From Actinoplanes campanulatus (lineage in GTDB: Bacteria; Actinomycetota; Actinomycetes; Mycobacteriales; Micromonosporaceae), in the NCBI RefSeq assembly GCF_014647795.1, contig NZ_BMPW01000037.1, positions 1 to 64,000 of the forward strand: a DNA stretch of 64,000 bases, given 5' to 3'. The translations under genes and the position numbers were made by a program. Positions within the stretch are counted from its first letter, which is position 1. Every line of letters starts with the position of its first letter. This document shows, one piece after another, positions 52,108 through 60,271 of the stretch. The notes under the pieces are model-generated. The model was not told where the DNA came from and ran no database searches. It saw only the letters and a list, made by a program, of their open reading frames with translations.

Positions 52108-52281
52108 TCAGGACTTGAAGGCATCCTTGATCTTCTCGCCGGCCTGCTTCAGGTTCGCGCCGGCCTGGTCGGCCTTGCCCTCGGCCTCCAACCGCTCGTC
52201 GTCGGTGGCCTTGCCGACGCCTTCCTTCACCTTGCCGCCGACCTCTTCGGCCTTGTTGTCGACCTTGTCGTCGAACGCCAT
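52108..52281 (-). CDS. CsbD-family stress protein
   Basis: A 57-residue acidic/lysine-rich protein beginning MAFDDKVDNKAEEVGGKVKE, with repeated KxxEGKA-type segments and ending IKDAFKS. This matches CsbD/UPF0337 proteins, small general-stress proteins of unknown mechanism. ATG 52281 has GGAGGTG about 4 nt upstream. Confidence 0.88.
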   Translation of the reverse strand: MAFDDKVDNKAEEVGGKVKEGVGKATDDERLEAEGKADQAGANLKQAGEKIKDAFKS

Positions 52282-52432
52282 CGGGCACCTCCAGAGTTCG
52301 TGCGATCGGCTTACCCGACGACAGGTACCCCTGAGCCCACGTGGTCAACCGCGGCGATGGTCGGCGGTGTGCGTCACCGCGAACACCGGCTCGTCCCCAT
52401 AACACGTTGGGGGTGCAACGACGGGTTGGCTG

Positions 52433-52459
52433 TTGACAACGTGACGTTGCGGGTACGGT
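52433..52459 (+). promoter_or_regulatory. Candidate promoter/operator of the XRE regulator gene
   Basis: TTGACA (52433-52438) is followed by TACGGT (52454-52459) after a short 15-nt spacer. Inside lies the palindrome AACGTGACGTT (52438-52448), a plausible autoregulatory site. The start codon at 52506 is 46 nt downstream. Confidence 0.45.
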
Positions 52460-52505
52460 AATCGGCGTCACCGTCCACATGGGTTGGCAAAGGCGGAGGT
52501 AAGGC

Positions 52506-53327
52506 GTGCCGGTCACAGGCCAACGCGTCGTGCGGCGGGCGTTGGGGCGGCGATTGACGCGGCTACGCATGGCGTCCGGGATGAGCCGGCGGGATGTGGT
52601 GGACTCGCGGCTGGGCATCTCGGAGCCGACGCTGCACCGCATCGAGACGGGCAAGGTGCCGGTGACCGGCGCCAACGTGCGCGCGCTCTGCTGGCTCTAC
52701 GGTGCGGACCAGAGCATCACCGACGCGCTTGCCGACCTCGCGCTGGGCACGTCACAGCAGGAGTGGTGGGACGCCAGCCCGGTGATCCCCGAGTGGTTCA
52801 AGCTGTACGTCGGGCTGGAGGCGTCCGCGTCCCGAATGTTCGGGTACGAGGGCGAGGTCGTTCCCGGCGAGTTGCAGACCCCGGAGTACGCGCGAGCTGT
52901 CTTCGGCGCCGAGCAGCCGGCCGACGAGGAGGTCGCCGAGCGCCACATCAACCTTCGCATGCAGCGGCAGAAGACGCTCTTCGCTCGCAACCCACCGATC
53001 CGCCTCGTGACGGTGCTCGGCGAGGGAACGTTGATCCGGCCGGTCGGCGGCGAACAGGTTATGAAGGGGCAGATCGAGCATCTGCGACGGCTGTCCCGAG
53101 AGGATACGGTCGACATCCGGGTCCTGCCGTTCTCGGTCGGGGCGCACGCGGCGATGGCCGGTGCATTCCGGATCCTGGAGTTCGACGACCCGGACGATCC
53201 CGACGTGGTCTACCTCGAATCCCACGTCGGTGCCCTTTACCTGGAGGAGCAGGTCGAGGTTGACGAATACCGGCGGATCTTTGACCTCATCAGCAGAGAT
53301 TCCGTGCCGGTCGGAGAATTCCGGTGA
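52506..53327 (+). CDS. XRE-family regulator with DUF5753 domain
   Basis: A 273-residue protein. An N-terminal helix-turn-helix (LGRRLTRLRMASGMSRRDVV ... GISEPTLHRIETGKVPVTGANV) is followed by the DUF5753 domain (residues about 85-270) with WFKLYVGLEASASRMFGYEG, VVPGELQTPEYARAV and VLPFSVGAHAAMAGAFRILE. Such proteins pair with small DUF397 proteins in actinomycetes and regulate development or antibiotic production. GTG 52506 has GGAGGT upstream. The partner DUF397 gene lies convergently 100 nt downstream. Confidence 0.92.
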   Translation: MPVTGQRVVRRALGRRLTRLRMASGMSRRDVVDSRLGISEPTLHRIETGKVPVTGANVRALCWLYGADQSITDALADLALGTSQQEWWDASPVIPEWFKLYVGLEASASRMFGYEGEVVPGELQTPEYARAVFGAEQPADEEVAERHINLRMQRQKTLFARNPPIRLVTVLGEGTLIRPVGGEQVMKGQIEHLRRLSREDTVDIRVLPFSVGAHAAMAGAFRILEFDDPDDPDVVYLESHVGALYLEEQVEVDEYRRIFDLISRDSVPVGEFR

Positions 53328-53426
53328 CGACCTGACGCGGTGTCGGAGATCTGGAACCGCTTGAGGTAACCAGTGCGCCACGGCCGAACCCGGAGGAAGT
53401 GCCGCTGGGGAGGCGGCCAGCCGTGA

Positions 53427-53633
53427 TCAGTCGGTCAGGAGCTTGTCGAACTCGCCGCGCTTGGCGCCGAACAGGAACGAGTCCCACTCCTCGACCGTGA
53501 ACACCACCGTGCCGGCCTCGCGCGCTTTGCTGTTGCGGACCTCGATGAGGCCGTCCTGGCGGCGGGCCTCGACGCAACTGCCTCCGTTGCCTGTCGACCT
53601 GCTGGAAATGATCCAGCCGGTTTCACTACTCAT
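53427..53633 (-). CDS. DUF397 protein, partner of the XRE/DUF5753 regulator
   Basis: A 68-residue protein with the DUF397 pattern: W-x-x-SSRSTGNGGSCVEAR near the start, VRNSK, and a closing FTVEEWDSFLFGAKRGEFD. ATG 53633 has GGAGGGG upstream. These small proteins act as antagonists or partners of XRE/DUF5753 regulators and usually lie in tandem with them; here the pair is convergent. The stretch 53634-53926 beyond it has no gene and probably holds its promoter and that of the GGDEF gene. Confidence 0.9.
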   Translation of the reverse strand: MSSETGWIISSRSTGNGGSCVEARRQDGLIEVRNSKAREAGTVVFTVEEWDSFLFGAKRGEFDKLLTD

Positions 53634-53926
53634 CAGTGCCCCTCCTTCTGGAGTAGCTCACTGTGGGTAATTGTTCTGCCACTGGTTGAGTGGCCGGATG
53701 CCGCCCTAATGCCCCGCCCGAAGTGCAAAATTAGGATTTCACGGCTGTGGGCGGATCTTTCACCACGAAAGAGCACGCACCTAGAGTAGCCGAAACCTGC
53801 TTCGGATGCATCATGTCACCGCGACAGTTGTCCACGTGAAATCTTGCACGTGTTCAGGGCGGCTGCCATGATTCCACTGTGGTCGACAGCTCCCGCTGGT
53901 CCGCCAGAGTTCTGAGAGGACGGCCG

Positions 53927-54883
53927 ATGCGGATCCTCGATCCTGCCGCCGCCGACACGGGCGGTGTGCCGTCAGATAACACTGAGCTGCGGACCGAGCC
54001 CGAAACCGCCCGCCTCCAGGCCCGCATCGATCAACTCGCGGCACACGTCCAGCAGATGGAGCAGGAGCGAGCCTCACTCCGATGGATGGCCGGCCACGAC
54101 GACCTCACCGGACTCGCCAACCGCCGCCTCTTTCACACGCTCGCCCCGGAGTTGCTGGGCGGCGACGATTGCTCGTCGGCCGTCCTGATCCTCGACCTCA
54201 ACGGTTTCAAGCCGATCAACGATACCTACGGGCACGATGCCGGTGACGAGGTTCTCTGCGTGGTCGCCCGGCGCATTGTCGGCTGTCTCGGCGACCATCT
54301 GGTGGCCCGGTTCGGCGGTGACGAGTTCGCCGCGCTGCCGCGTGCCCCGCGCGCCGATGTCCCGGAGACGTGGTGGCACGAGGTGGCTGGCTCGCTGAGC
54401 GCTGCGATCGCGCCGCCGATGAACGTGCTGGGCCACACCCTGTCCGTCACCGCCTCGATCGGCGTCGTACCGGCTGGGCGCTCCCGCGACCTATCTGACC
54501 TGCTGCGCCGCGCGGACCAGGCCATGTTCAGCGCCAAGCGGCACGCGAACACCACCGACAGGGCCGGTATCACCTGGGTCGTGGCCACCGAGACCGGCGA
54601 CCACACCGAGACGTACGAGCCGGCCGCCGTCCCCGTGCCCCCGCCGGGTCTGACCGCCTCCGGATCCGCGGTGGTGTACCAGCCGGGCGACCCGGTGTGG
54701 GTGCACCGCAGTGGCGCCCGTCGCGCGGGAGTGGTCGAGGGCGCCTGCGAATGGGCCGCCCTGGTCCGCTACCGAGGCGAGAACGGAGCCGGCACGCTGG
54801 TCGACACGATCCCCACGAACTGGCTCACGGTCCGAACCGAAGCCGATCCGTACCTGGACCGGAATTCCTCCGCCTCCATGTGA
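53927..54883 (+). CDS. GGDEF-domain protein (diguanylate cyclase)
   Basis: A 318-residue cytoplasmic protein. A short N-terminal coiled-coil-like stretch (ARLQARIDQLAAHVQQMEQE) precedes a GGDEF domain with DDLTGLANRRLF, DLNGFKPINDTYGHDAGDE and an intact RFGGDEF active site, so it can make cyclic di-GMP. The extra C-terminal 75 residues carry a small beta domain (YQPGDPVWVHRSGARRAGVV) of SH3/Tudor-like appearance. There are no membrane or sensor domains. ATG 53927 has AGAGGA upstream; GTG 53879 would add 16 residues. Confidence 0.9.
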   Translation: MRILDPAAADTGGVPSDNTELRTEPETARLQARIDQLAAHVQQMEQERASLRWMAGHDDLTGLANRRLFHTLAPELLGGDDCSSAVLILDLNGFKPINDTYGHDAGDEVLCVVARRIVGCLGDHLVARFGGDEFAALPRAPRADVPETWWHEVAGSLSAAIAPPMNVLGHTLSVTASIGVVPAGRSRDLSDLLRRADQAMFSAKRHANTTDRAGITWVVATETGDHTETYEPAAVPVPPPGLTASGSAVVYQPGDPVWVHRSGARRAGVVEGACEWAALVRYRGENGAGTLVDTIPTNWLTVRTEADPYLDRNSSASM

Positions 54884-54938
54884 TTGCGCGATCTGACGGA
54901 CCCCACCGCGGCAGGCTCGGTCGCCGCCGCGCTCCCCG

Positions 54939-55865
54939 TCAGCCCACCGTCAGCACGACCTTCCCGCGCAGCCCACCAGCCAAGACCCGCCGGTGTGCGT
55001 CGGCCGCTTCGGTCAACGGCATCGTGACCGCCACGCGCGTGCGTAGCTGTCCGGCCGCCACCTGCCCCACCAGGTCGGCCAACAGCTTCCGGTCGTGCCG
55101 GATGAGTTGCAGCTCCTGGCGCACACCACGTGCCGGAACGATGGCCGGCGTGGGCCGGGTCGCGACCACGATTCCCCTGTCCTCGACGGCGGCGGCCGCC
55201 GCCTCGCCGAGGGGGATCGCGTCGAACACCGCGCCCACCGGCCCTACCGAGGCCAGATCGACGGAACGGGAGACGACCTCGTGAGCGCCAAGACCGCGCA
55301 CCCATTGCTCATCGCCGTGGCTTGCCTGGGCGACGACACGGTAGCCGCCCTGAAGGGCAAGTTGGGTGACGAAGCCGCCGACACCGCCGCTGGCACCGGT
55401 GACCAGAATGCTGCTGCCGGCCGGCAGCATGGCCAATGACACCAGTGACAGACCCTGGTGTGCGGTCTGGACGTTGAGCGGCACCGTGGCTGCGGACACG
55501 AAGTCGAGTTCGTCCGGCAGCCGCACCAGCCAGTCCGCGTCGGCGGCCACGAACTCGGCATAGCCACCGGGGTTACCCCGCGTCAAATACCACGGAATCA
55601 TCCCGACGACACGATCACCCACCCCGAAATCCGCCGTGTCGGGGCCGACCGAGGCCACCTCGCCGGCGATGTCCCACCCGGGCGAGAACGGCGGCGGAAC
55701 CGGCCCGCGAGGAATCTCTCCGGTCGTGGCGGCGACGTCAGCCGGGTGCACACAGACCGCGCGGATCCGGACCACCACCTGCCCAGGCCCCGCCTCAGGC
55801 TCGGGCAGTTCGGTCACCTGCAACACCTCAGGACCGCCAAGCGCGGCCGCGACGACTCCCAGCAC
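54939..55865 (-). CDS. NADPH:quinone oxidoreductase-like MDR protein
   Basis: A 308-residue zinc-less MDR enzyme. The GroES-like half has PGQVVVRIRAVCVHPADVAA and PGWDIAGEVASVG; the cofactor half has ILVTGASGGVGGFVTQLALQ (AxxGxxGxxxxQ). It probably reduces quinones or enones with NADPH. GTG 55865 is preceded by TAGAGT on its strand (55877-55872) at 6 nt, suggesting a leaderless mRNA. Confidence 0.9.
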   Translation of the reverse strand: MLGVVAAALGGPEVLQVTELPEPEAGPGQVVVRIRAVCVHPADVAATTGEIPRGPVPPPFSPGWDIAGEVASVGPDTADFGVGDRVVGMIPWYLTRGNPGGYAEFVAADADWLVRLPDELDFVSAATVPLNVQTAHQGLSLVSLAMLPAGSSILVTGASGGVGGFVTQLALQGGYRVVAQASHGDEQWVRGLGAHEVVSRSVDLASVGPVGAVFDAIPLGEAAAAAVEDRGIVVATRPTPAIVPARGVRQELQLIRHDRKLLADLVGQVAAGQLRTRVAVTMPLTEAADAHRRVLAGGLRGKVVLTVG

Positions 55866-55944
55866 GCGTCCACTCTAGACCGTCGTCTTCCGATTCATAG
55901 CCCCCCGCTGATGAGGCGCGCCCTGGATCTTGTAGAGGCTCAGT

Positions 55945-56733
55945 TCAGGGTTTGCGGCCTACCGCGCAGAACTGGTCGATTTCTGGGGCGTCGTCCTCGG
56001 GGCGCCAACGGGTGACCGGGACGACGCCGGGCTCGACGAGCTCCAGCCCGTCGAAGAACCGTGCCAGGCGGGCCGGGCTGCGCAGATGGTACGGCTGGGC
56101 GGCCGACTCGTTCCAGATCCGGGCCGCCTCGACGTTGGCCGGGGTGATGTCGGTGCCGTCGTAGACGGCCAGGTAGCTGCCGGACGGGACGGCGGCCAGC
56201 GCCCGGTTCACCATGGCCTGTGCGACGGCGTCGTCCTCGACGTGCCCGAGCACTCCCATGAACAGCACCGCCACCGGCTGGGTGAAGTCGAGCGTGTGTG
56301 CGGCCTCGCGTAGCACCAGGTCCATGTCGTGCATGTCGGCGTCGAGGTAGGTGGTGGCGCCGTCGGGGTGGCCGGCCAGCAGGGTTCGCGCGTGTGCCAG
56401 CACGAGCGGGTCGTTGTCGACGTAGACGACCCGGCTGAACGGCGCCACCGACTGCGCGACCTGGTGGGTGTTGTTCGCTGTCGGCAGGCCGGTCCCGATG
56501 TCCAGGAACTGGCGGATCCCGGCCTCACCTGCCAGGTACCGCACGGCCCGGATCAGGTAGGACCGGCTGAGGCGGGCACTTTCGGCCAGCTCCGGCCGGC
56601 TGGCGAGGATCTGATCGCCGACCGCCCGGTCGACGGCGAAGTTGTCGGTGCCGCCCAGTAGGTAGTTCCAGATCCGTGCGGTTTGCGGGACCGTGGTGTC
56701 GAGAGTAGCGGGCAGATCCTGGTCATTCGGCAC
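55945..56733 (-). CDS. PF04672-type SAM-dependent methyltransferase (second copy)
   Basis: A 262-residue paralogue of the protein at 45860-46681, with the same blocks: TARIWNYLLGGTDNFAVDRA, FLDIGTGLPTANNTHQVAQS, VYVDNDPLVLAHARTLL and EPGVVPVTRWRPE. The start is GTG 56733, which has GGAG at 7 nt; GTG 56739, two codons earlier, is only 1 nt from that site. The two copies differ over most of their length, so this is an old family expansion. The stretch 56734-56904 holds no other gene. Confidence 0.88.
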   Translation of the reverse strand: MPNDQDLPATLDTTVPQTARIWNYLLGGTDNFAVDRAVGDQILASRPELAESARLSRSYLIRAVRYLAGEAGIRQFLDIGTGLPTANNTHQVAQSVAPFSRVVYVDNDPLVLAHARTLLAGHPDGATTYLDADMHDMDLVLREAAHTLDFTQPVAVLFMGVLGHVEDDAVAQAMVNRALAAVPSGSYLAVYDGTDITPANVEAARIWNESAAQPYHLRSPARLARFFDGLELVEPGVVPVTRWRPEDDAPEIDQFCAVGRKP

Positions 56734-56904
56734 ATTCACTCCTATGTGGATGTCCAGCGAATGCCGTAAGCGTAGTCGGATGACGAACGGGGTCCCCGGC
56801 TCTGGCGCGGGAAACCAGCACCTACCTACTGCAAGGGAAGTTGAGGATGGTGGCCGGCGTGCCGGCGCGGGCCTCCGGCCACGCCGGCGCGCCCGCGCGG
56901 ACGG

Positions 56905-58059
56905 CTACTGGCAACCATTGCGTACGGCACTCACCGCCACATCGTCGTACCACAGGGTGTCCGCGCCCTCGCCGTAGCTCTCCCAGCCGAGGCGCAGGTC
57001 GGTGAGGGCGGGCCGCCAGGTCCGGTTGAGCCACTGGCTGTCGATGTCGTGCGTGGGCACGCCGTCCTCCACCAGCCCGGGAACCGAGGTGCCGTTCAGC
57101 CAGGTCTCGATGGTGCCGTCCCGGCCGTCGACCTTGTACTCGACGCAGTTCCACACGTTCACCGGCAGCGGGGCGGAGAGCGCCACGCCGGCCGGGCTCT
57201 GCTCCGGCAGGGTGGCGTCGTCCGAGGCCCGGTTGAACTGCAGGGCCCCGTTCTGCCCGCCGAACCGCAGGTCCCGGTTGCCGTCGTTGGCGTCGCGCAT
57301 GGCCACGGCGGTCACGTGCGACGCGGGCAGGGCGGTGGTGTGCCGCACCCAGTAGCGGACGTACCAGACCGAACCGGCGGTGCCGAGGAGTTGGGTGTTG
57401 CGGACGAACACGTGGTTGCAGTAGCCGGCCGCGCCGTTGACCCGTAGGGACGTGGCGCCGCTGTGCGCCACCGTGCGGTCGATCGCCGCGGTGCCGGTGC
57501 CGGAGCAGTCCGGGTAGTTCACCGCCCAGTTGCCGCCGGGCGTGGTGCCGGTCTGCGTCTCGAAGCTGTCGCAGCTCGCCGCCGGGACGCAACCTTCCTG
57601 CGGCGGGGTACTCGTTGACGGCGACGGCGAGGGTGAGGAGGGCGACGGTGACGAAGGGCTCGGGTTGGCACCGCTGCACGAGACGCCGTTGAAAGTGAAG
57701 TCGGCGGGCTTCGCGTTGGTCCCGGAGAAGGTCGCCTGGAAGCCGAACCGGGTCGAGGCGCCGGTCGCGAGCGCGCCGTTCCAGCCCACGCTCGCGGCGG
57801 TCACGACGTTGCCGGTCTGGGTCACCGTGGCGTTCCAGCCGTTGGTCACCCGTTGATCTCCACCGAACGTCCAGGACAGTGTCCACGAGGTGACCGGGGC
57901 GCCGCCGTTGGTGACCTGCACGTCGGCGGTGAAGCCGGTCGCCCATTGGTTCGCGGTCCAGTCGACGGTGCAGGCCGGGGCGGCGGTGGCGGGTGGCGCC
58001 TGCAGCACCACGAGGCCGGCGCCGACCAGGAGTGCTGCTGCTGCCAGTCGTCGTAGCAC
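56905..58059 (-). CDS. Secreted CBM2 protein with a C-terminal lectin/lyase-like domain
   Basis: A 384-residue exported protein: signal peptide (about residues 1-26, cleavage near ATA-AP), a CBM2 (about 29-128, CTVDWTANQWATGFTADVQV ... FNGVSC) for cellulose binding, a Pro/Ser linker (about 132-153), and a C-terminal beta domain of about 230 residues ending DTLWYDDVAVSAVRNGC. That last domain is of the concanavalin/polysaccharide-lyase-like type often annotated only as 'cellulose-binding protein'. I chose GTG 58059 because AAGGAGG lies 6 nt upstream, so the TTG at 58080 is not the start. A perfect CebR box lies 29 nt upstream. Confidence 0.88.
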   Translation of the reverse strand: MLRRLAAAALLVGAGLVVLQAPPATAAPACTVDWTANQWATGFTADVQVTNGGAPVTSWTLSWTFGGDQRVTNGWNATVTQTGNVVTAASVGWNGALATGASTRFGFQATFSGTNAKPADFTFNGVSCSGANPSPSSPSPSSPSPSPSTSTPPQEGCVPAASCDSFETQTGTTPGGNWAVNYPDCSGTGTAAIDRTVAHSGATSLRVNGAAGYCNHVFVRNTQLLGTAGSVWYVRYWVRHTTALPASHVTAVAMRDANDGNRDLRFGGQNGALQFNRASDDATLPEQSPAGVALSAPLPVNVWNCVEYKVDGRDGTIETWLNGTSVPGLVEDGVPTHDIDSQWLNRTWRPALTDLRLGWESYGEGADTLWYDDVAVSAVRNGCQ

Positions 58060-58087
58060 TTGTTGCCTCCTTGCGGTCAAGACTACT

Positions 58088-58101
58088 TGGGAGCGCTCCC
58101 A
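58088..58101. promoter_or_regulatory. CebR operator (TGGGAGCGCTCCCA)
   Basis: A perfect 14-bp palindrome identical to the CebR box, the cellobiose-responsive LacI-family operator of actinomycetes. On the minus strand TACAGT (58116-58111) may be the -10 box, so the operator would lie just after the transcription start. It ties the CBM2 protein to cellulose utilisation. Confidence 0.88.
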
Positions 58102-58221
58102 ACATCGATGACTGTAACTGCTTTGAAGATCGCGGAACAGAGTCCCCAGCGCCGACCGCGGAGGCCCGAGGTTTGCCGAACAGTGTGTGAAGGAGGACGG
58201 CAGGTAGCAGCATCAGGAACT

Positions 58222-58266
58222 GGCCCGAAGGAGTCGGCGGGCAACACGCCGACCACTTCTCGGGCC
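58222..58266. other. Long imperfect hairpin
   Basis: GGCCCGA...GTCGGCG and CGCCGAC...TCGGGCC pair over 17-20 bases around a small loop. It lies between the divergent CBM2 gene and the short frame at 58299. It looks like a terminator left from a gene that has been lost, or a leader structure. Confidence 0.45.
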
Positions 58267-58298
58267 GGCGCTCGAAGTCCAGCAGCGGGGGAGCCACG

Positions 58299-58550
58299 AT
58301 GTCGCAACGTTCGCCGGTATCGCCCGGAGCAGCCCGGCCGGGCACGTACCGGGCGGTCCGGGACGGGGTGCCCGCGAACACGCCGGAGAAGTCACCGGCC
58401 CGCACGGGACCCGGGGACCTGACCGGCAACTTCGTGATCCAGAATCTCGGCGGTGGGGCGTACGCGCTGTACGCCCACCTGAACAACGGCAGCGTGCGGG
58501 TCCGGTCGGGGCAGTACCCGCTCACCGGCGATGTCATCGACTTCCGGTGA
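58299..58550 (+). pseudogene. Short frame carrying a peptidase M23 fragment
   Basis: An 83-residue frame. Residues about 44-75 (NFVIQNLGGGAYALYAHLNN then GSVRVRSGQ) match the core of M23 (LytM) peptidase domains, where a His of the YAHL motif binds zinc. The rest of the domain is absent and the first 40 residues look unrelated. GGGGGAG precedes the ATG, so a small product could be made. The TGA stop overlaps the GTG start of the hydroxylase gene (58547), which may be coincidental. Confidence 0.5.
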
Positions 58551-60064
58551 ACCCCGCGGCCGGAAGTGCCGAGGCCATCACGGATGTCCTCGTGGCCGGC
58601 GCCGGCCCGACCGGTCTCACACTCGCCTGCGACCTCGCCCGTCGTGGCGTGGCGGTGCGGATCGTCGACCGGGTGCCGGAGTTCCCCACCGGCTCCCGGG
58701 GGAAGGGGCTGAGCCCGCGCAGCCAGGAGGTGCTCGACGATCTGGGGGTCGCCGACCGGATCCTGGCGTCCGGTGTCAGCCACCTGCGGCACCGCAAGTA
58801 CCAGGGGACCGAGGTGATCGCCGAGGTCGATCCGCAGGCCGGTCAGGTGCCCACGCCCGACGTCCCGTACCCCGCGGCCCTGATCATCCCGCAATGGCGG
58901 GTGGAGCAGATCCTGCGCGAGCGGCTGGACGGCCTCGGCGTCACCGTCGAGCGCGGCGCCGAACTGCGCGACTTCCAGCAGGACGCCGACGGGGTGACCA
59001 CGACGATCGGTGAGGAGCGGATCCGGGCCCGGTACCTGATCGGCTGCGACGGTGGCCGGAGCACCGTCCGCAAGGCACTCGGCCTGCCGATGCGTGGCGA
59101 GACACCGGACATGCAACTCATGGCGGTCGGTGACGTCCACGTCGACGGGCTCGACCGCGACGCCTGGCATCAGTGGTTCACCGACGACGGCATCGTCATG
59201 CTGTGCCCGCTGCCCGGCACCGACATGTTCCAGATACAGGCCTCCCCCGAACCCGGCGCGGACGGCGCACCGCTCGAACCGACCCTGGAACGGTTCCGGC
59301 AGACCTTCGATCGGGTGGCCGGGCTGCCGGGTGTGCGACTGCACGAGCTGGCGTGGCGCTCGACGTACCGCGTCAACGTCCGGATGGTCGACCGGCTCCG
59401 GGTGGACCGGGTGTTCCTCGCCGGGGACTCGGCCCACGTGCATCCGATCGCCGGCGGGCTCGGCATGAACAGCGGGATCCAGGACGCGTACAACCTGGGC
59501 TGGAAGCTCGGTCTGGTGGTCGCCGGGAGGGCCGCCCCGGCGCTGCTGGACACGTATGACGAGGAGCGGCTCCCGATCGCGAGCTGGCTGCTGAACATCA
59601 CCTCGGAACGGCTCGCCGCGGTCCTCGACGCCGTCAAGGACAAGGGTGGCGGTCTCGACGCGGTGGCCTCGCCCGAGCTGACCCAGTTGACGCTCCGGTA
59701 TCCCTGGAGCCGGCTCTCCCGCCAGGCCGGCCGGCCCGCCCGGGTTCAGCCGGGGGACCGGGCGCCGGACGCGCCGCTGCGTGACACCGCCGGCGCGCCG
59801 ATTCACCTCTTCGACCTGTTCCGCGGTCCACGCTTCACCCTGCTCGGCATCGGTGAGCACGGTGTCCCATCACTCGACGGTGTGGATCCCGCGATCGTCG
59901 GCTCCTGGGCGGTCGGGCCCGGCGGCCTGCACGACCATGGCGGCCATGCAGCGAACGCCTACGGCGCGGACACCCTGGTCCTGGTACGCCCGGACGGCTA
60001 CGTCGGCCTGGTCGCCGAGCCGGGGGACGGCCGTAGCGTCCGCGACTACCTACGCTCGCTGTGA
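58547..60064 (+). CDS. FAD-dependent aromatic hydroxylase (PheA/TfdB type)
   Basis: A 505-residue flavoprotein monooxygenase: FAD motif VLVAGAGPTGLTLACDLARR, RYLIGCDGGRSTVRKALGLP (DG motif), and RVFLAGDSAHVHPIAGGLGM (GD motif) followed by NSGIQDAYNLGWKLGL. The C-terminal 110 residues form the thioredoxin-like domain common in polyketide and phenol hydroxylases. It probably hydroxylates an aromatic intermediate or precursor with NAD(P)H and oxygen. The start is GTG 58547. It lies immediately before the adenylation/carrier genes, so it may tailor the peptide product (inference). Confidence 0.92.
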   Translation: MNPAAGSAEAITDVLVAGAGPTGLTLACDLARRGVAVRIVDRVPEFPTGSRGKGLSPRSQEVLDDLGVADRILASGVSHLRHRKYQGTEVIAEVDPQAGQVPTPDVPYPAALIIPQWRVEQILRERLDGLGVTVERGAELRDFQQDADGVTTTIGEERIRARYLIGCDGGRSTVRKALGLPMRGETPDMQLMAVGDVHVDGLDRDAWHQWFTDDGIVMLCPLPGTDMFQIQASPEPGADGAPLEPTLERFRQTFDRVAGLPGVRLHELAWRSTYRVNVRMVDRLRVDRVFLAGDSAHVHPIAGGLGMNSGIQDAYNLGWKLGLVVAGRAAPALLDTYDEERLPIASWLLNITSERLAAVLDAVKDKGGGLDAVASPELTQLTLRYPWSRLSRQAGRPARVQPGDRAPDAPLRDTAGAPIHLFDLFRGPRFTLLGIGEHGVPSLDGVDPAIVGSWAVGPGGLHDHGGHAANAYGADTLVLVRPDGYVGLVAEPGDGRSVRDYLRSL

Positions 60065-60271
60065 ACAGGCCGGTCGGGGGACCGCTGGCCCCGTCGGCCC
60101 TCGGGCAGAGGAAGTGCGGCCATGGTCGCACGGGCTGCCGGTGCCGGACCAGGCCGCGACGGTAGGCGGGACCCGGCAGTTCCGCCGCTCTTCTGACATG
60201 GACTGCTCGGCCATACCGTCCATCTCGGATGTCTCGCCAACAAGACAGGCGCGGCTGGAGGCGAGCTGATC

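Noticed and set aside
56822-59860. A 1012-codon minus-strand frame
   Set aside because: It is antisense to the hydroxylase gene, covers the CebR box, and only overlaps the CBM2 gene in another frame.
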